Origin: Acholeplasmataceae bacterium UBA5617
GTDB lineage: Bacteria > Bacillota_I > Bacilli_A > Acholeplasmatales > Acholeplasmataceae
Direction of reading: 5' to 3'
NCBI GenBank assembly: GCA_002424575.1
Contig: DIKN01000125.1
Coordinates: forward strand, 1 to 31,369
DNA: 31,369 nucleotides
The notes beneath the pieces were generated by a model. The model was not told the origin of the DNA. It saw nothing but the letters and a program-made list of their open reading frames with translations, and made no database searches. The translations under genes and the position numbers were made by a program. This document shows, one piece after another, positions 8,219 to 14,665 of the stretch (positions are counted from its first letter, which is position 1; each line of letters begins with the position of its first letter).

Positions 8219-9275
8219 AACGATACTCCTTTACTTTGGAAAGAATCCAATGATAGGCTTTTTTGCTGATACGAGAAAGATCACTAAACATTCTCACAAT
8301 ACCACCGGGATAAAACATGACCACTAAAATGATGAGTGCACCATTGATAAACAGTGAAGCATTTCCATAGCGGGCAAAAAATGGGATGCGAGCTAACACG
8401 AGTTGATTGAACCCAAAGATAAAGATCGTTCCTAAACTGACACCCCAAATGGATTTAGCTCCACCGATGACCACAGCAGCAAGGATATTTAAAGATAACG
8501 CAATGTTCCATATGTTGGGGATGGTTGAGCGTGTATACATCATGTAGAGCATACCGCCAATCACCGCAAGTACAGTGGATACGATAAAACTGAGTAAACG
8601 GAACTTTAAGATTGAAATACCCATAGCTTGTGCAGCAGATGTTGAGTTCTTAATCGAGAGCATGGCGCGACCTGTTGGACTATTGATGATGTTAAGGACT
8701 GCAAACATGGTCAAGACTAAAGCCAAGACAAGGACATAATAGACCTGTTCTTCACGGACAGCAAACCCTAGGATGGTATAACGATCGAGCTGAAAACCGA
8801 CGAGTCCTTTGGTGACTTTGGTCCAAAATTTGAAGACTTCAACCAAAATTTCAGAAAGACCTAAGGTGATAATGGCTAAGTACATCCCTTCGATGCGAAG
8901 TGAGATAAATCCAACCACAGTACCTAATCCTATCGAAATCATGATTCCTACGATAAATGCAACGATCAAAGGCATTCCAGCAGTACCCAAGATATAGGCG
9001 ACCACATAAGAACCAACACCGATAAAACCTGCAGTTCCTAATGAAGCTAAGCCGGTGTAACCAAGCAATAGCGTAAAACCTAAACCAATGATGATATAAA
9101 TCCAAATGATGGCAAACACATCAACAACCCCAGAGGGAATCGCGTTGATGTTGCCTAAAATGCGGATTAAAATCATGACGAATAATGAGAGAAACACACC
9201 GAAAAAGGGATGTTTAGTCAACTTTTTCCAGGTGGATAGAGGTGTAGATTGTTGAAGTGGACGATGTTCGAGCAT
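8202..9275 (-). CDS. livM: ABC transporter permease, LivM type
   Basis: A 357-residue polytopic membrane protein with many hydrophobic helices. The family-typical stretch GYTGLASLGTAGFIGVGSY occurs near 70-90, and SLRIEGMYLAIITLG follows later. These match LivM-type permeases of branched-chain-amino-acid importers. A soluble N-terminal tail of about 30 residues precedes the first helix. The ATG follows AAGGTG, two bases after the LivH stop. It should pair with the LivH-like permease to form the channel. Confidence 0.92.
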   Translation of the reverse strand: MLEHRPLQQSTPLSTWKKLTKHPFFGVFLSLFVMILIRILGNINAIPSGVVDVFAIIWIYIIIGLGFTLLLGYTGLASLGTAGFIGVGSYVVAYILGTAGMPLIVAFIVGIMISIGLGTVVGFISLRIEGMYLAIITLGLSEILVEVFKFWTKVTKGLVGFQLDRYTILGFAVREEQVYYVLVLALVLTMFAVLNIINSPTGRAMLSIKNSTSAAQAMGISILKFRLLSFIVSTVLAVIGGMLYMMYTRSTIPNIWNIALSLNILAAVVIGGAKSIWGVSLGTIFIFGFNQLVLARIPFFARYGNASLFINGALIILVVMFYPGGIVRMFSDLSRISKKAYHWILSKVKEYRYGPEE

Positions 9276-9277
9276 AC

Positions 9278-10207
9278 TTACACCTTCTTTGCGATCCGTT
9301 TGCCCAATAGACCAACGGGTTTAATTAAAATGATGACGAGCACGAGTAAATAGACAATCGCATTGGACCATTCGTTACTGAGAAATTGCCAAGCAAAGAC
9401 GCGGGATATCGGAATAATGAAGGCTGCAATCATCGGTCCTGCAAAGGTTGAGAAACCACCTAAAACAGCAGCGAGGAATCCGTTGATCTGTAAGCCCATC
9501 ATCAGATCGGGTGACAATGTGAAAACCGTGGGTGCAAATAAACCTGCAGCCAGCGCACCAATACCACCAGCTAATCCCCAGCTCATCGCAGTGATGAATT
9601 TGGTGTTGACACCCATCATACCTGCAACCACTTCATTGGAGGCTGTTGCACGCACGCCTAACCCCCATTTGGTATACTTTAGTGCGATAAAGATAGCACC
9701 TAGGACCACAATGGTTGTTACGATGGAAATCAATGAATGACCTGAGATGTAAATCGGTGTCGATCCACCAACATTAAGTTCAAAAACTCTACGCGTTAAA
9801 GGCATGGGTGTAGGTTGAGCGTAAACACCAAAAACGACAGGAAATAAACCTGAGAAAACTAAAATCATGCCCATGGTGATCATCTGTTTGGTCAAAACGT
9901 TGGAATATCTCGATTTTCGTATCAACATTGTATCGATAAATAATCCAAAACCAAAACCGACGATAATCCCGATCACGATCGAAAACAAAAGCATCATCAC
10001 AGGGTTACCCTCTGGATTATTGACCATCATGATGTTGACAAAGAGATTGGTGATCACATACGCACTAAAGGTTGCGATGGAGCTTTGAGCAAAGTTAGTG
10101 GTGTACGATGTTTTGAAGATGAGCACAATCGCAAACGTAATCAGGGCTAAAAACGATGCTGCGGTGATACCTTGAAAAAGCATGGATAAGATTTGTTGTA
10201 GTGTCAT
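9278..10207 (-). CDS. livH: ABC transporter permease, LivH type
   Basis: A 309-residue hydrophobic permease with about eight helices. It shows LivH-like features: an N-terminal helix region followed by TTNFAQSSIATFSAYV, ALKYTKWGLGVRATA, and the late glycine-rich segment LAAVLGGFSTFAGPM. The ATG follows a GGGGGT ribosome site and starts three bases after the stop of the KAS III-like gene. The ribosome site contains TGGGGGT, which is complementary to ACCCCCA in the structured RNA at 13418-13583. Confidence 0.92.
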   Translation of the reverse strand: MTLQQILSMLFQGITAASFLALITFAIVLIFKTSYTTNFAQSSIATFSAYVITNLFVNIMMVNNPEGNPVMMLLFSIVIGIIVGFGFGLFIDTMLIRKSRYSNVLTKQMITMGMILVFSGLFPVVFGVYAQPTPMPLTRRVFELNVGGSTPIYISGHSLISIVTTIVVLGAIFIALKYTKWGLGVRATASNEVVAGMMGVNTKFITAMSWGLAGGIGALAAGLFAPTVFTLSPDLMMGLQINGFLAAVLGGFSTFAGPMIAAFIIPISRVFAWQFLSNEWSNAIVYLLVLVIILIKPVGLLGKRIAKKV

Positions 10208-10210
10208 AGC

Positions 10211-11236
10211 TTACCCCCATTTCACGATATTGGCTGCCCACACATAACCGATACCTGCGGCGAGCATGCAGACGACCGTCCCGTCCTTGACCTGACCGCG
10301 TTGTAGGGCAAGGTGCAGAGACAGGATTTGGTCGATCTGGCCAATATGTCCGTAATCTTCAAGATAAATCGATTGTTCTGGCTTGAGACCCAGTTCTTGT
10401 AACATCGCATCATGACCCGAACGTTTGATATGAAGGATATCGAGATAACCGATATCACGACGTGTCATGTTAGATTTACGAAGCGCTTCATCGATGCATC
10501 GATACCAATTGGGCATTGAAACTTCGTTCAATCGATTTTTCATTTTGACAGGGTCCATCAAGCGAAGCGACTTTTTAGCCTCACCGACATTGGCGAGTGT
10601 AATCGGATGACATAATCCTCCGATTTCAACACCAGCAGTTCGAGACAACGATCCATCGCCGATGACATGGGATCCCAAGAGTAAATTTTTACCGTAATTC
10701 TTCTTTAAAATGATGGCACCACCACCTGCACCGAGGTTGTACATCATGGACATATCCTTATCGGTAAAATCCACGAAATCACCATTACGATAGCCACCAA
10801 CGACCATGATGACATGGATTTCATCGTCTGCAATGAGCATATCTTTCGCCATCTTCATGGCTGATACTGTTGTACAGCACCGGTTTTGAACATCGATACC
10901 CCATGCGTTTGTTGCACCAATACGATCTTGGATGTATAGTGCAGACGTGGTTAAAGGGTATTCCTTCCATTCTTCTGTCACACTTAAGATGACATCGATT
11001 GATTTTGGATCAATACCTGTATGTTTAAGGGCATCAAGTGCAGCGAGCGCACCCATTTCCTGTGTTCCATCCTGGGGGAGGGTCAAGGGAATAACTTTTT
11101 CGCGAATACCTAATTTGTCGATGACTGCTTGCTCGCTCCACACACCAAGTGTAGCTTCGGAGACATCGCGTGCTGTCATTCGACCTTGTGGTAAATAAAT
11201 GCCAGTTCCTACGATTCCTACATTGACCTTGCTCAT
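10211..11236 (-). CDS. Atypical KAS III (FabH)-like thiolase-fold enzyme
   Basis: A 341-residue thiolase-fold protein of the 3-oxoacyl-ACP synthase III group. Aligned by eye with FabH, the catalytic Cys falls at Cys120 in DVQNRCC, and the catalytic His in LHIKRSG replaces the usual PHQAN. The position of the FabH Asn (HGNTS) reads YGHIG, so the triad would be Cys-His-His. The glycine-rich end AAGIGYVWAA matches the family. The ATG at 11236 follows AGTAGGTG; an earlier GTG lies in the ribosome site. Its place between a 3-hydroxyacyl dehydrogenase and an importer suggests acyl-CoA chemistry outside normal fatty-acid synthesis. Acyl transfer or non-decarboxylating condensation are options, but the reaction is not known. 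Confidence 0.82.
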   Translation of the reverse strand: MSKVNVGIVGTGIYLPQGRMTARDVSEATLGVWSEQAVIDKLGIREKVIPLTLPQDGTQEMGALAALDALKHTGIDPKSIDVILSVTEEWKEYPLTTSALYIQDRIGATNAWGIDVQNRCCTTVSAMKMAKDMLIADDEIHVIMVVGGYRNGDFVDFTDKDMSMMYNLGAGGGAIILKKNYGKNLLLGSHVIGDGSLSRTAGVEIGGLCHPITLANVGEAKKSLRLMDPVKMKNRLNEVSMPNWYRCIDEALRKSNMTRRDIGYLDILHIKRSGHDAMLQELGLKPEQSIYLEDYGHIGQIDQILSLHLALQRGQVKDGTVVCMLAAGIGYVWAANIVKWG

Positions 11237-11264
11237 GAGGAACACCTACTTTCTACAAAATGAA

Positions 11265-11987
11265 TTATAAGCGCATACCGCCGTTGACATTGAGTGTTTG
11301 ACCTGTGACATAAGACGATTCTTCAGAAGCTAAGAAAAGTGCTGCATTGGCAATTTCATGAGGTTGTCCAAGACGACCAAGCATCGTAAGCTTTGCAAAT
11401 CCATCAAGTAAGTCTTGTGGAACAGTCTTTAAGATATCGGTCATGATATAACCTGGAGCAATCGCGTTGACTCGAACATTTGCACCTTTGCGAGCAAATT
11501 CTTTAGCCCATGTCATGGTTAAACCGATAACACCTGCTTTGGTCGCAGCATAATTCGCTTGACCAATGTTACCGAAGACACCGACCACTGAGGAGATGTT
11601 GATGATTGAACCATAACCGTTAGCTTCCATATGAGGGCCGATTAAACGTGTCATATTAAAGACACCCTTTAAGTTAACGTCTATGACAAGATTCCATTGA
11701 TCATCGGTCATTTTTCTGGTCATCGCATCTCTTGTGATCCCCGCGTTGTTGACGAGAATGTCGATTTTACCATATGTTGCAACAACTTCATCAAAGAACT
11801 TTTGAACACCTAAAACATCGGTGACGTTTAAATTGTAAAAGTGTACATTTTCACATTGATAGGTGGGTTCACCCATATCCGCTGCGATCACGATCGCACC
11901 TTCTTTAGCAAATGTTTCAGCCATGGCTTGACCTAATCCCTTTGCACCACCTGTTATAACAGCAACTCTATTGTGTAAACGTTTCAT
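11265..11987 (-). CDS. Short-chain dehydrogenase, 3-hydroxyacyl-CoA/ACP type (FabG/PhaB-like)
   Basis: A 240-residue classical SDR. The nucleotide loop is TGGAKGLG at 12-19, NNAG is at 80-83, and the catalytic set is Asn105, Ser133, Tyr146 and Lys150 (YAATK). Overall similarity is to FabG and acetoacetyl-CoA reductase. The end of the second strand carries Asp37 (IAADMG). In SDRs an acid there usually favours NAD over NADP, which suits oxidation. AAAGGAG precedes the ATG. The gene sits between the thiolase and the KAS III-like enzyme. I infer interconversion of (R)-3-hydroxyacyl-CoA and 3-ketoacyl-CoA, probably of short chain length. Confidence 0.9.
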   Translation of the reverse strand: MKRLHNRVAVITGGAKGLGQAMAETFAKEGAIVIAADMGEPTYQCENVHFYNLNVTDVLGVQKFFDEVVATYGKIDILVNNAGITRDAMTRKMTDDQWNLVIDVNLKGVFNMTRLIGPHMEANGYGSIINISSVVGVFGNIGQANYAATKAGVIGLTMTWAKEFARKGANVRVNAIAPGYIMTDILKTVPQDLLDGFAKLTMLGRLGQPHEIANAALFLASEESSYVTGQTLNVNGGMRL

Positions 11988-11999
11988 GCTTATTCTCCT

Positions 12000-13211
12000 T
12001 TATTTAACTTTCTTTAAAATCACGGCAGTACCCATACCACCGCCAATGCAGAGGCTAGCTAAGCCGATGTTGAGTTTGTCCTGTTTAAGCATTTCATGAA
12101 GTAAGGTTACGATAATACGGTTTCCACTCGCTCCAACAGGATGTCCTAATGCAATGGCACCACCATTGGGGTTTGTGCGGCTTAAAATATAGTCTTTGGT
12201 CACATGAAACGCCTCTGTCAATTCTTTAATAACACCTAAGGATTGGGCAGCAAATGCTTCATTGAGTTCAAAGGTATCAATCGCTTCAAAGGGAATATTC
12301 GCCAGTTTGATGGCTTGCTTAATCGCTGGTGTGGGACCTAAACCCATCACGGATGGATCAACACCACCTTGACCAATACCAATCACTTCAGCGAGTGGTT
12401 TAATATCATGAGCTTTCACGTAATCTTCTGAAGCCAGAATGATGAAGCTTGCACCATCGTTAATGCCTGATGAACTACCTGCAGTGACAGAACCATCTTT
12501 TTTGAATGCGGGACGAAGTTGAGCAAGTTTTTCAAGTGATGTTGTTCGATTCATGTATTCATCATGTTCGAACACGATGTCACCCTTCTTATTGGGAATA
12601 ATGACGGGAGCAATTTCCGCCTTAAACTTACCTTGATCTTGTGCAGCGATGGCTTTCTTTTGGGATTCCCAAGCAAAAGCATCCTGTTCTTGACGTGTTA
12701 AACCGTATTTTTCAACGATATTTTCTGCGGTGACACCCATATGATATCCTTCAAATGCATCGGTCAATGCATCCCAAAGCATGTGATCACGCATCGGTTG
12801 TTCACCCATCTTAAGACCACTTCTAACTTGACTTGGGATCAAATAAGGGGTGTTACTCATCGATTCAACACCACCAGCAATCACGAGGTGATGTAGTCCC
12901 AGCGCAATGTTAGAAAAACCATTCATCACACTCTTCATACCACTGCCGCATACCATGTTGACACCATAAGCGGGGACTGAAGATGGAATGCCTGATAAAA
13001 TCGAGACTTGACGGGCAACACCTTGTTTTAGACCCGCTGGTAAAATGTTACCGACTAAGACTTCATCGATATCGGATACTTGAATGTTTGTTTCTTTCAG
13101 TAGTTGTTTTAGAACCTGTGAACCAAAATCTGCGGGGTGAAGTGTAGATAGGGTACCCAAAAAAGACCCTATTGCGCTACGCTTTGCACCAATGACATAA
13201 ACCTTTTTCAT
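12000..13211 (-). CDS. Acetyl-CoA acetyltransferase (thiolase)
   Basis: A 403-residue thiolase with all three active-site segments: the nucleophile Cys88 in NMVCGSGMKS, His357 in GGAIALGHPVGASG, and Cys388 in SLCIGGGMGTA. Length and motifs match the biosynthetic/degradative acetoacetyl-CoA thiolases (AtoB/PhaA). It would cleave acetoacetyl-CoA, or a related 3-ketoacyl-CoA, to acetyl-CoA, or run in reverse. The ATG follows AGGAGG. It is the first gene of the operon, behind a near-consensus promoter at 13357-13385 and a leader of about 140 bases with a long hairpin. Confidence 0.93.
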   Translation of the reverse strand: MKKVYVIGAKRSAIGSFLGTLSTLHPADFGSQVLKQLLKETNIQVSDIDEVLVGNILPAGLKQGVARQVSILSGIPSSVPAYGVNMVCGSGMKSVMNGFSNIALGLHHLVIAGGVESMSNTPYLIPSQVRSGLKMGEQPMRDHMLWDALTDAFEGYHMGVTAENIVEKYGLTRQEQDAFAWESQKKAIAAQDQGKFKAEIAPVIIPNKKGDIVFEHDEYMNRTTSLEKLAQLRPAFKKDGSVTAGSSSGINDGASFIILASEDYVKAHDIKPLAEVIGIGQGGVDPSVMGLGPTPAIKQAIKLANIPFEAIDTFELNEAFAAQSLGVIKELTEAFHVTKDYILSRTNPNGGAIALGHPVGASGNRIIVTLLHEMLKQDKLNIGLASLCIGGGMGTAVILKKVK

Positions 13212-13226
13212 GTATATGCTCCTCCT

Positions 13227-13322
13227 AAAAGCGTTTTCAATTTTTTATAAAAAACATATTACATCATGAAAAACCAAAATAAATGGCTTAGTTAAGGTTT
13301 TTTTCATGTTGTAATCGCTTTT
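13227..13322 (-). promoter_or_regulatory. Long leader hairpin upstream of the thiolase gene
   Basis: In the operon's 5' leader, 13258-13275 pairs with 13296-13315 in a stem of about 17 bp with one mismatch and a 2-base bulge (ATTACA..CATGAAAA../..TTTTCATG..TGTAAT). An outer 7-bp stem joins AAAAGCG (13227-13233) to CGCTTTT (13316-13322). On the mRNA the outer strand directly abuts the AGGAGG ribosome site at 13221-13226. It could affect mRNA stability or translation start. Confidence 0.6.
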
Positions 13323-13330
13323 ATATAACG

Positions 13331-13344
13331 TGAATACTTATTCA
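13331..13344. promoter_or_regulatory. Probable TetR/FadR-type operator 1
   Basis: TGAATACTTATTCA is a palindrome with 6-base arms (TGAATA/TATTCA) around 2 bases. It starts 12 bases downstream of the -10 box of the operon promoter, so a bound repressor would block early transcription. Its TGAAT..ATTCA arms resemble those of Bacillus FadR operators as I recall them. A related palindrome lies at the same relative position at the second promoter. A wider, off-centre repeat TAACGT/ACGTTA (13326-13354) surrounds it. Confidence 0.6.
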
Positions 13345-13356
13345 TAATACGTTATT

Positions 13357-13385
13357 ATTCTATCATAGAGAAAGCGCTTTGTCAA
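13357..13385 (-). promoter_or_regulatory. Sigma-A-type promoter of the large operon
   Basis: On the minus strand, -35 TTGACA (13380-13385) and -10 TAGAAT (13357-13362) are separated by 17 bases. The spacer contains the perfect palindrome AAAGCGCTTT, weakly similar to a catabolite-response element (three mismatches to the 14-base consensus). Transcription should start near 13350. Confidence 0.85.
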
Positions 13386-13417
13386 CAATTGTGAGAGTGA
13401 ATTCATGTTAGTGTGTT

Positions 13418-13450
13418 AAAAAACAAAAGAGAGGTGGGAGAATCCTCTCT
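13418..13450 (-). terminator. Terminator between the two minus-strand promoters
   Basis: On the minus strand, a perfect 7-bp stem AGAGAGG/CCTCTCT with a 9-base loop is followed by TTTTGTTTTTT. It lies upstream of the operon promoter, so it must end a different transcript, the RNA starting near 13583. Its loop holds TCTCCCA, complementary to TGGGAGA earlier in the same RNA. Confidence 0.85.
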
Positions 13451-13564
13451 ATGTGTGCAAAATAACAAGGAGACAATTGGGAGTTATAACGATCATTATC
13501 CATGAATACTGGGGGTGTGAGGCATGCTTTGAATCTCCCAATCAATCATGTCTCACGATAAACA

Positions 13565-13578
13565 TGAATAAACATTCG
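13565..13578. promoter_or_regulatory. Probable TetR/FadR-type operator 2
   Basis: TGAATAAACATTCG has inverted arms GAAT/ATTC and matches operator 1 at 10 of 14 positions when read on the minus strand. It begins 10 bases downstream of the -10 box of the small-RNA promoter; operator 1 is 12 bases downstream of its own. The shared placement supports one regulator for both. Confidence 0.5.
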
Positions 13579-13588
13579 CTATAAGTAT

Positions 13589-13617
13589 ATGATAACTGAA
13601 AGCATTGAAAACGTCAA
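13589..13617 (-). promoter_or_regulatory. Promoter of the structured RNA
   Basis: On the minus strand, -35 TTGACG (13612-13617) and -10 TATCAT (13589-13594) are separated by exactly 17 bases. Each box is one base from consensus. Transcription should start near 13582 and run into the structured region that ends at the terminator at 13418-13450. Confidence 0.75.
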
Positions 13618-13757
13618 GATGTCTTGTGAAATCTTGTTCATCAAGCGATTCCTTTATCGCGATTGTTCACTTTTTTTGATATATCAAAGAGCTAACATGA
13701 ATCTTTTTTCATTGTAATTTTGAACATTTTGATTTACACTTATAGATGGGTGATACG

Positions 13758-14375
13758 ATGGACCAGGTCAATTACCGTCTTCCCAAACGAAAAGATGGAC
13801 AAAAAACGTTTGATCATATTATTGATACAGCAAAAAAACTGTTTTCTAAAAATGGGTATCAAGCAACCTCAATCAATGAAATCATTGAAAAATCGGGGAT
13901 TGCAACGGGAACGTTCTATTTATATTTTGATGACAAGTTTGCCCTTTATTCTTACGTGTTGATGAAGTATCGTCACTCGATTAGAAAAGCCATCTCTGAA
14001 GGTATTCAAGGTGCTCAAACGCGTTATGAAAAAGAAAGACTCGGGATTAGAGCCTTTCTTAAGTTCGCATGGAAAGATCCGCTCGCTTATCGTATCATTT
14101 GGGAATCCATGTTTGCTGATAAAGAACTTTTTAGAGAGTACTATGAAACGTTTAGTAGGGATTATGTCAGACAACTTTCGTCAGCCGTTCATCATGGTGA
14201 AGTCAGAGATGATGTCGATTTAGAAACCTTATCCTATATCCTGATGGGGATATCTAACTTCGTAGGTCTTCAAGTGCTTTTTAGAGAAACATTGACTGAT
14301 ATAGATTTAGATCGCATCACCGATAATGTGATGAAAATTCTACAAGATGGTATGTTCGTCAACTCAGCCCAATAG
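13758..14375 (+). CDS. TetR-family regulator (FadR-like)
   Basis: A 205-residue TetR-family regulator. The N-terminal helix-turn-helix spans about 17-62, with the family-typical SINEIIEKSGIATGTFYLYF and DDKFALY. The rest is helical ligand-binding domain. It resembles the FadR/YsiA type that senses acyl-CoA. The ATG at 13758 follows GGGTG by 5 bases; an ATG 12 bases earlier lacks a ribosome site. Its own promoter is weak or unclear. It diverges from the thiolase operon, and two similar palindromes lie just downstream of the two minus-strand promoters. I infer that it represses them and is released by an acyl-CoA or the imported acid. Confidence 0.85.
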   Translation: MDQVNYRLPKRKDGQKTFDHIIDTAKKLFSKNGYQATSINEIIEKSGIATGTFYLYFDDKFALYSYVLMKYRHSIRKAISEGIQGAQTRYEKERLGIRAFLKFAWKDPLAYRIIWESMFADKELFREYYETFSRDYVRQLSSAVHHGEVRDDVDLETLSYILMGISNFVGLQVLFRETLTDIDLDRITDNVMKILQDGMFVNSAQ

Positions 14376-14390
14376 GGTTGAGTTTTTTTT
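14361..14390 (+). terminator. Terminator of the tetR gene
   Basis: AACTCAGCCC and GGGTTGAGTT form a 10-bp stem (one G-T pair) with loop AATA. A run of eight T residues ends it. The stem overlaps the last codons and the stop. Confidence 0.9.
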
Positions 14391-14416
14391 ATGTGAAGAG
14401 GACGATATCATCGTTT

Positions 14417-14443
14417 AAAAAAAAACCAAGCTTATGGGCTTGG
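14417..14443 (-). terminator. Terminator of the EF-Ts/DUF2892 operon
   Basis: Minus strand: CCAAGC/GCTTGG stem with a 6-base loop, followed by nine T residues. It lies directly after the DUF2892 stop and faces the tetR terminator. Confidence 0.88.
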
Positions 14444-14650
14444 CTATTTTTGGTTTTGTTCAACCTTGCAGGTGTTAATGCCAAACAAGGTGTATAAACC
14501 ACAAAAACTAAAAAGTGCCGTGAAGACTAAGATGGCTGTGGGAATTAAAAGCCAATACAAGGGAAGGACGAAACTTAAGACAACAAGACCTAATGCGAGG
14601 ACATAACGGATGATTTGGTCGACCTTTCCAACATTTTTCTTCAATTTCAT
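14444..14650 (-). CDS. Small membrane protein, DUF2892 (YgaP-like transmembrane domain)
   Basis: A 68-residue protein that fits the DUF2892 pattern: KKNVGKVDQIIRYVLAL at the start, two adjacent hydrophobic helices (about 15-32 and 35-52), and the conserved end FCGLYTLFGINTC. Other members occur alone or fused to rhodanese domains, and the Cys in the terminal motif is conserved. No enzyme activity is expected from this part alone. GGAGG precedes the ATG. It begins 15 bases after the EF-Ts-like gene and shares its terminator. Confidence 0.88.
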   Translation of the reverse strand: MKLKKNVGKVDQIIRYVLALGLVVLSFVLPLYWLLIPTAILVFTALFSFCGLYTLFGINTCKVEQNQK

Positions 14651-14665
14651 GGGGTTTCCTCCTTT

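Larger units (their letters stand above)
13418..13583 (-). ncRNA. Candidate structured small RNA or leader attenuator
   Basis: A good promoter (13589-13617) and a terminator (13418-13450) bracket about 165 bases on the minus strand with no substantial gene. The RNA can form GAGACA/TGTCTC and an 8-bp stem ATTGGGAG/CTCCCAAT (13535-13542 with 13476-13483) around a loop of about 50 bases that exposes ACCCCCA. The same TGGGAGA can instead pair with TCTCCCA in the terminator loop. It matches no riboswitch, 6S, SRP or T-box signature I know. It could be a stand-alone RNA, or an attenuator whose read-through joins the operon downstream. Confidence 0.6.

Noticed and set aside
9363..9740. A 125-residue plus-strand frame opposite livH
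   Set aside because: It is an antisense shadow of a membrane protein gene, with no ribosome site and no family match.
13418..13583. Known RNA classes for the structured region: T-box, 6S, SRP RNA, tmRNA
   Set aside because: The T-box AGGGUGGNACCGCG, the SRP GGAAGCA-type loop and the long bubble pattern of 6S were not found. It is left as an unknown structured RNA.
13212..14375. Mobile element or genomic island around the operon
   Set aside because: No integrase, transposase, tRNA, terminal repeat or sharp composition change was seen at either end.
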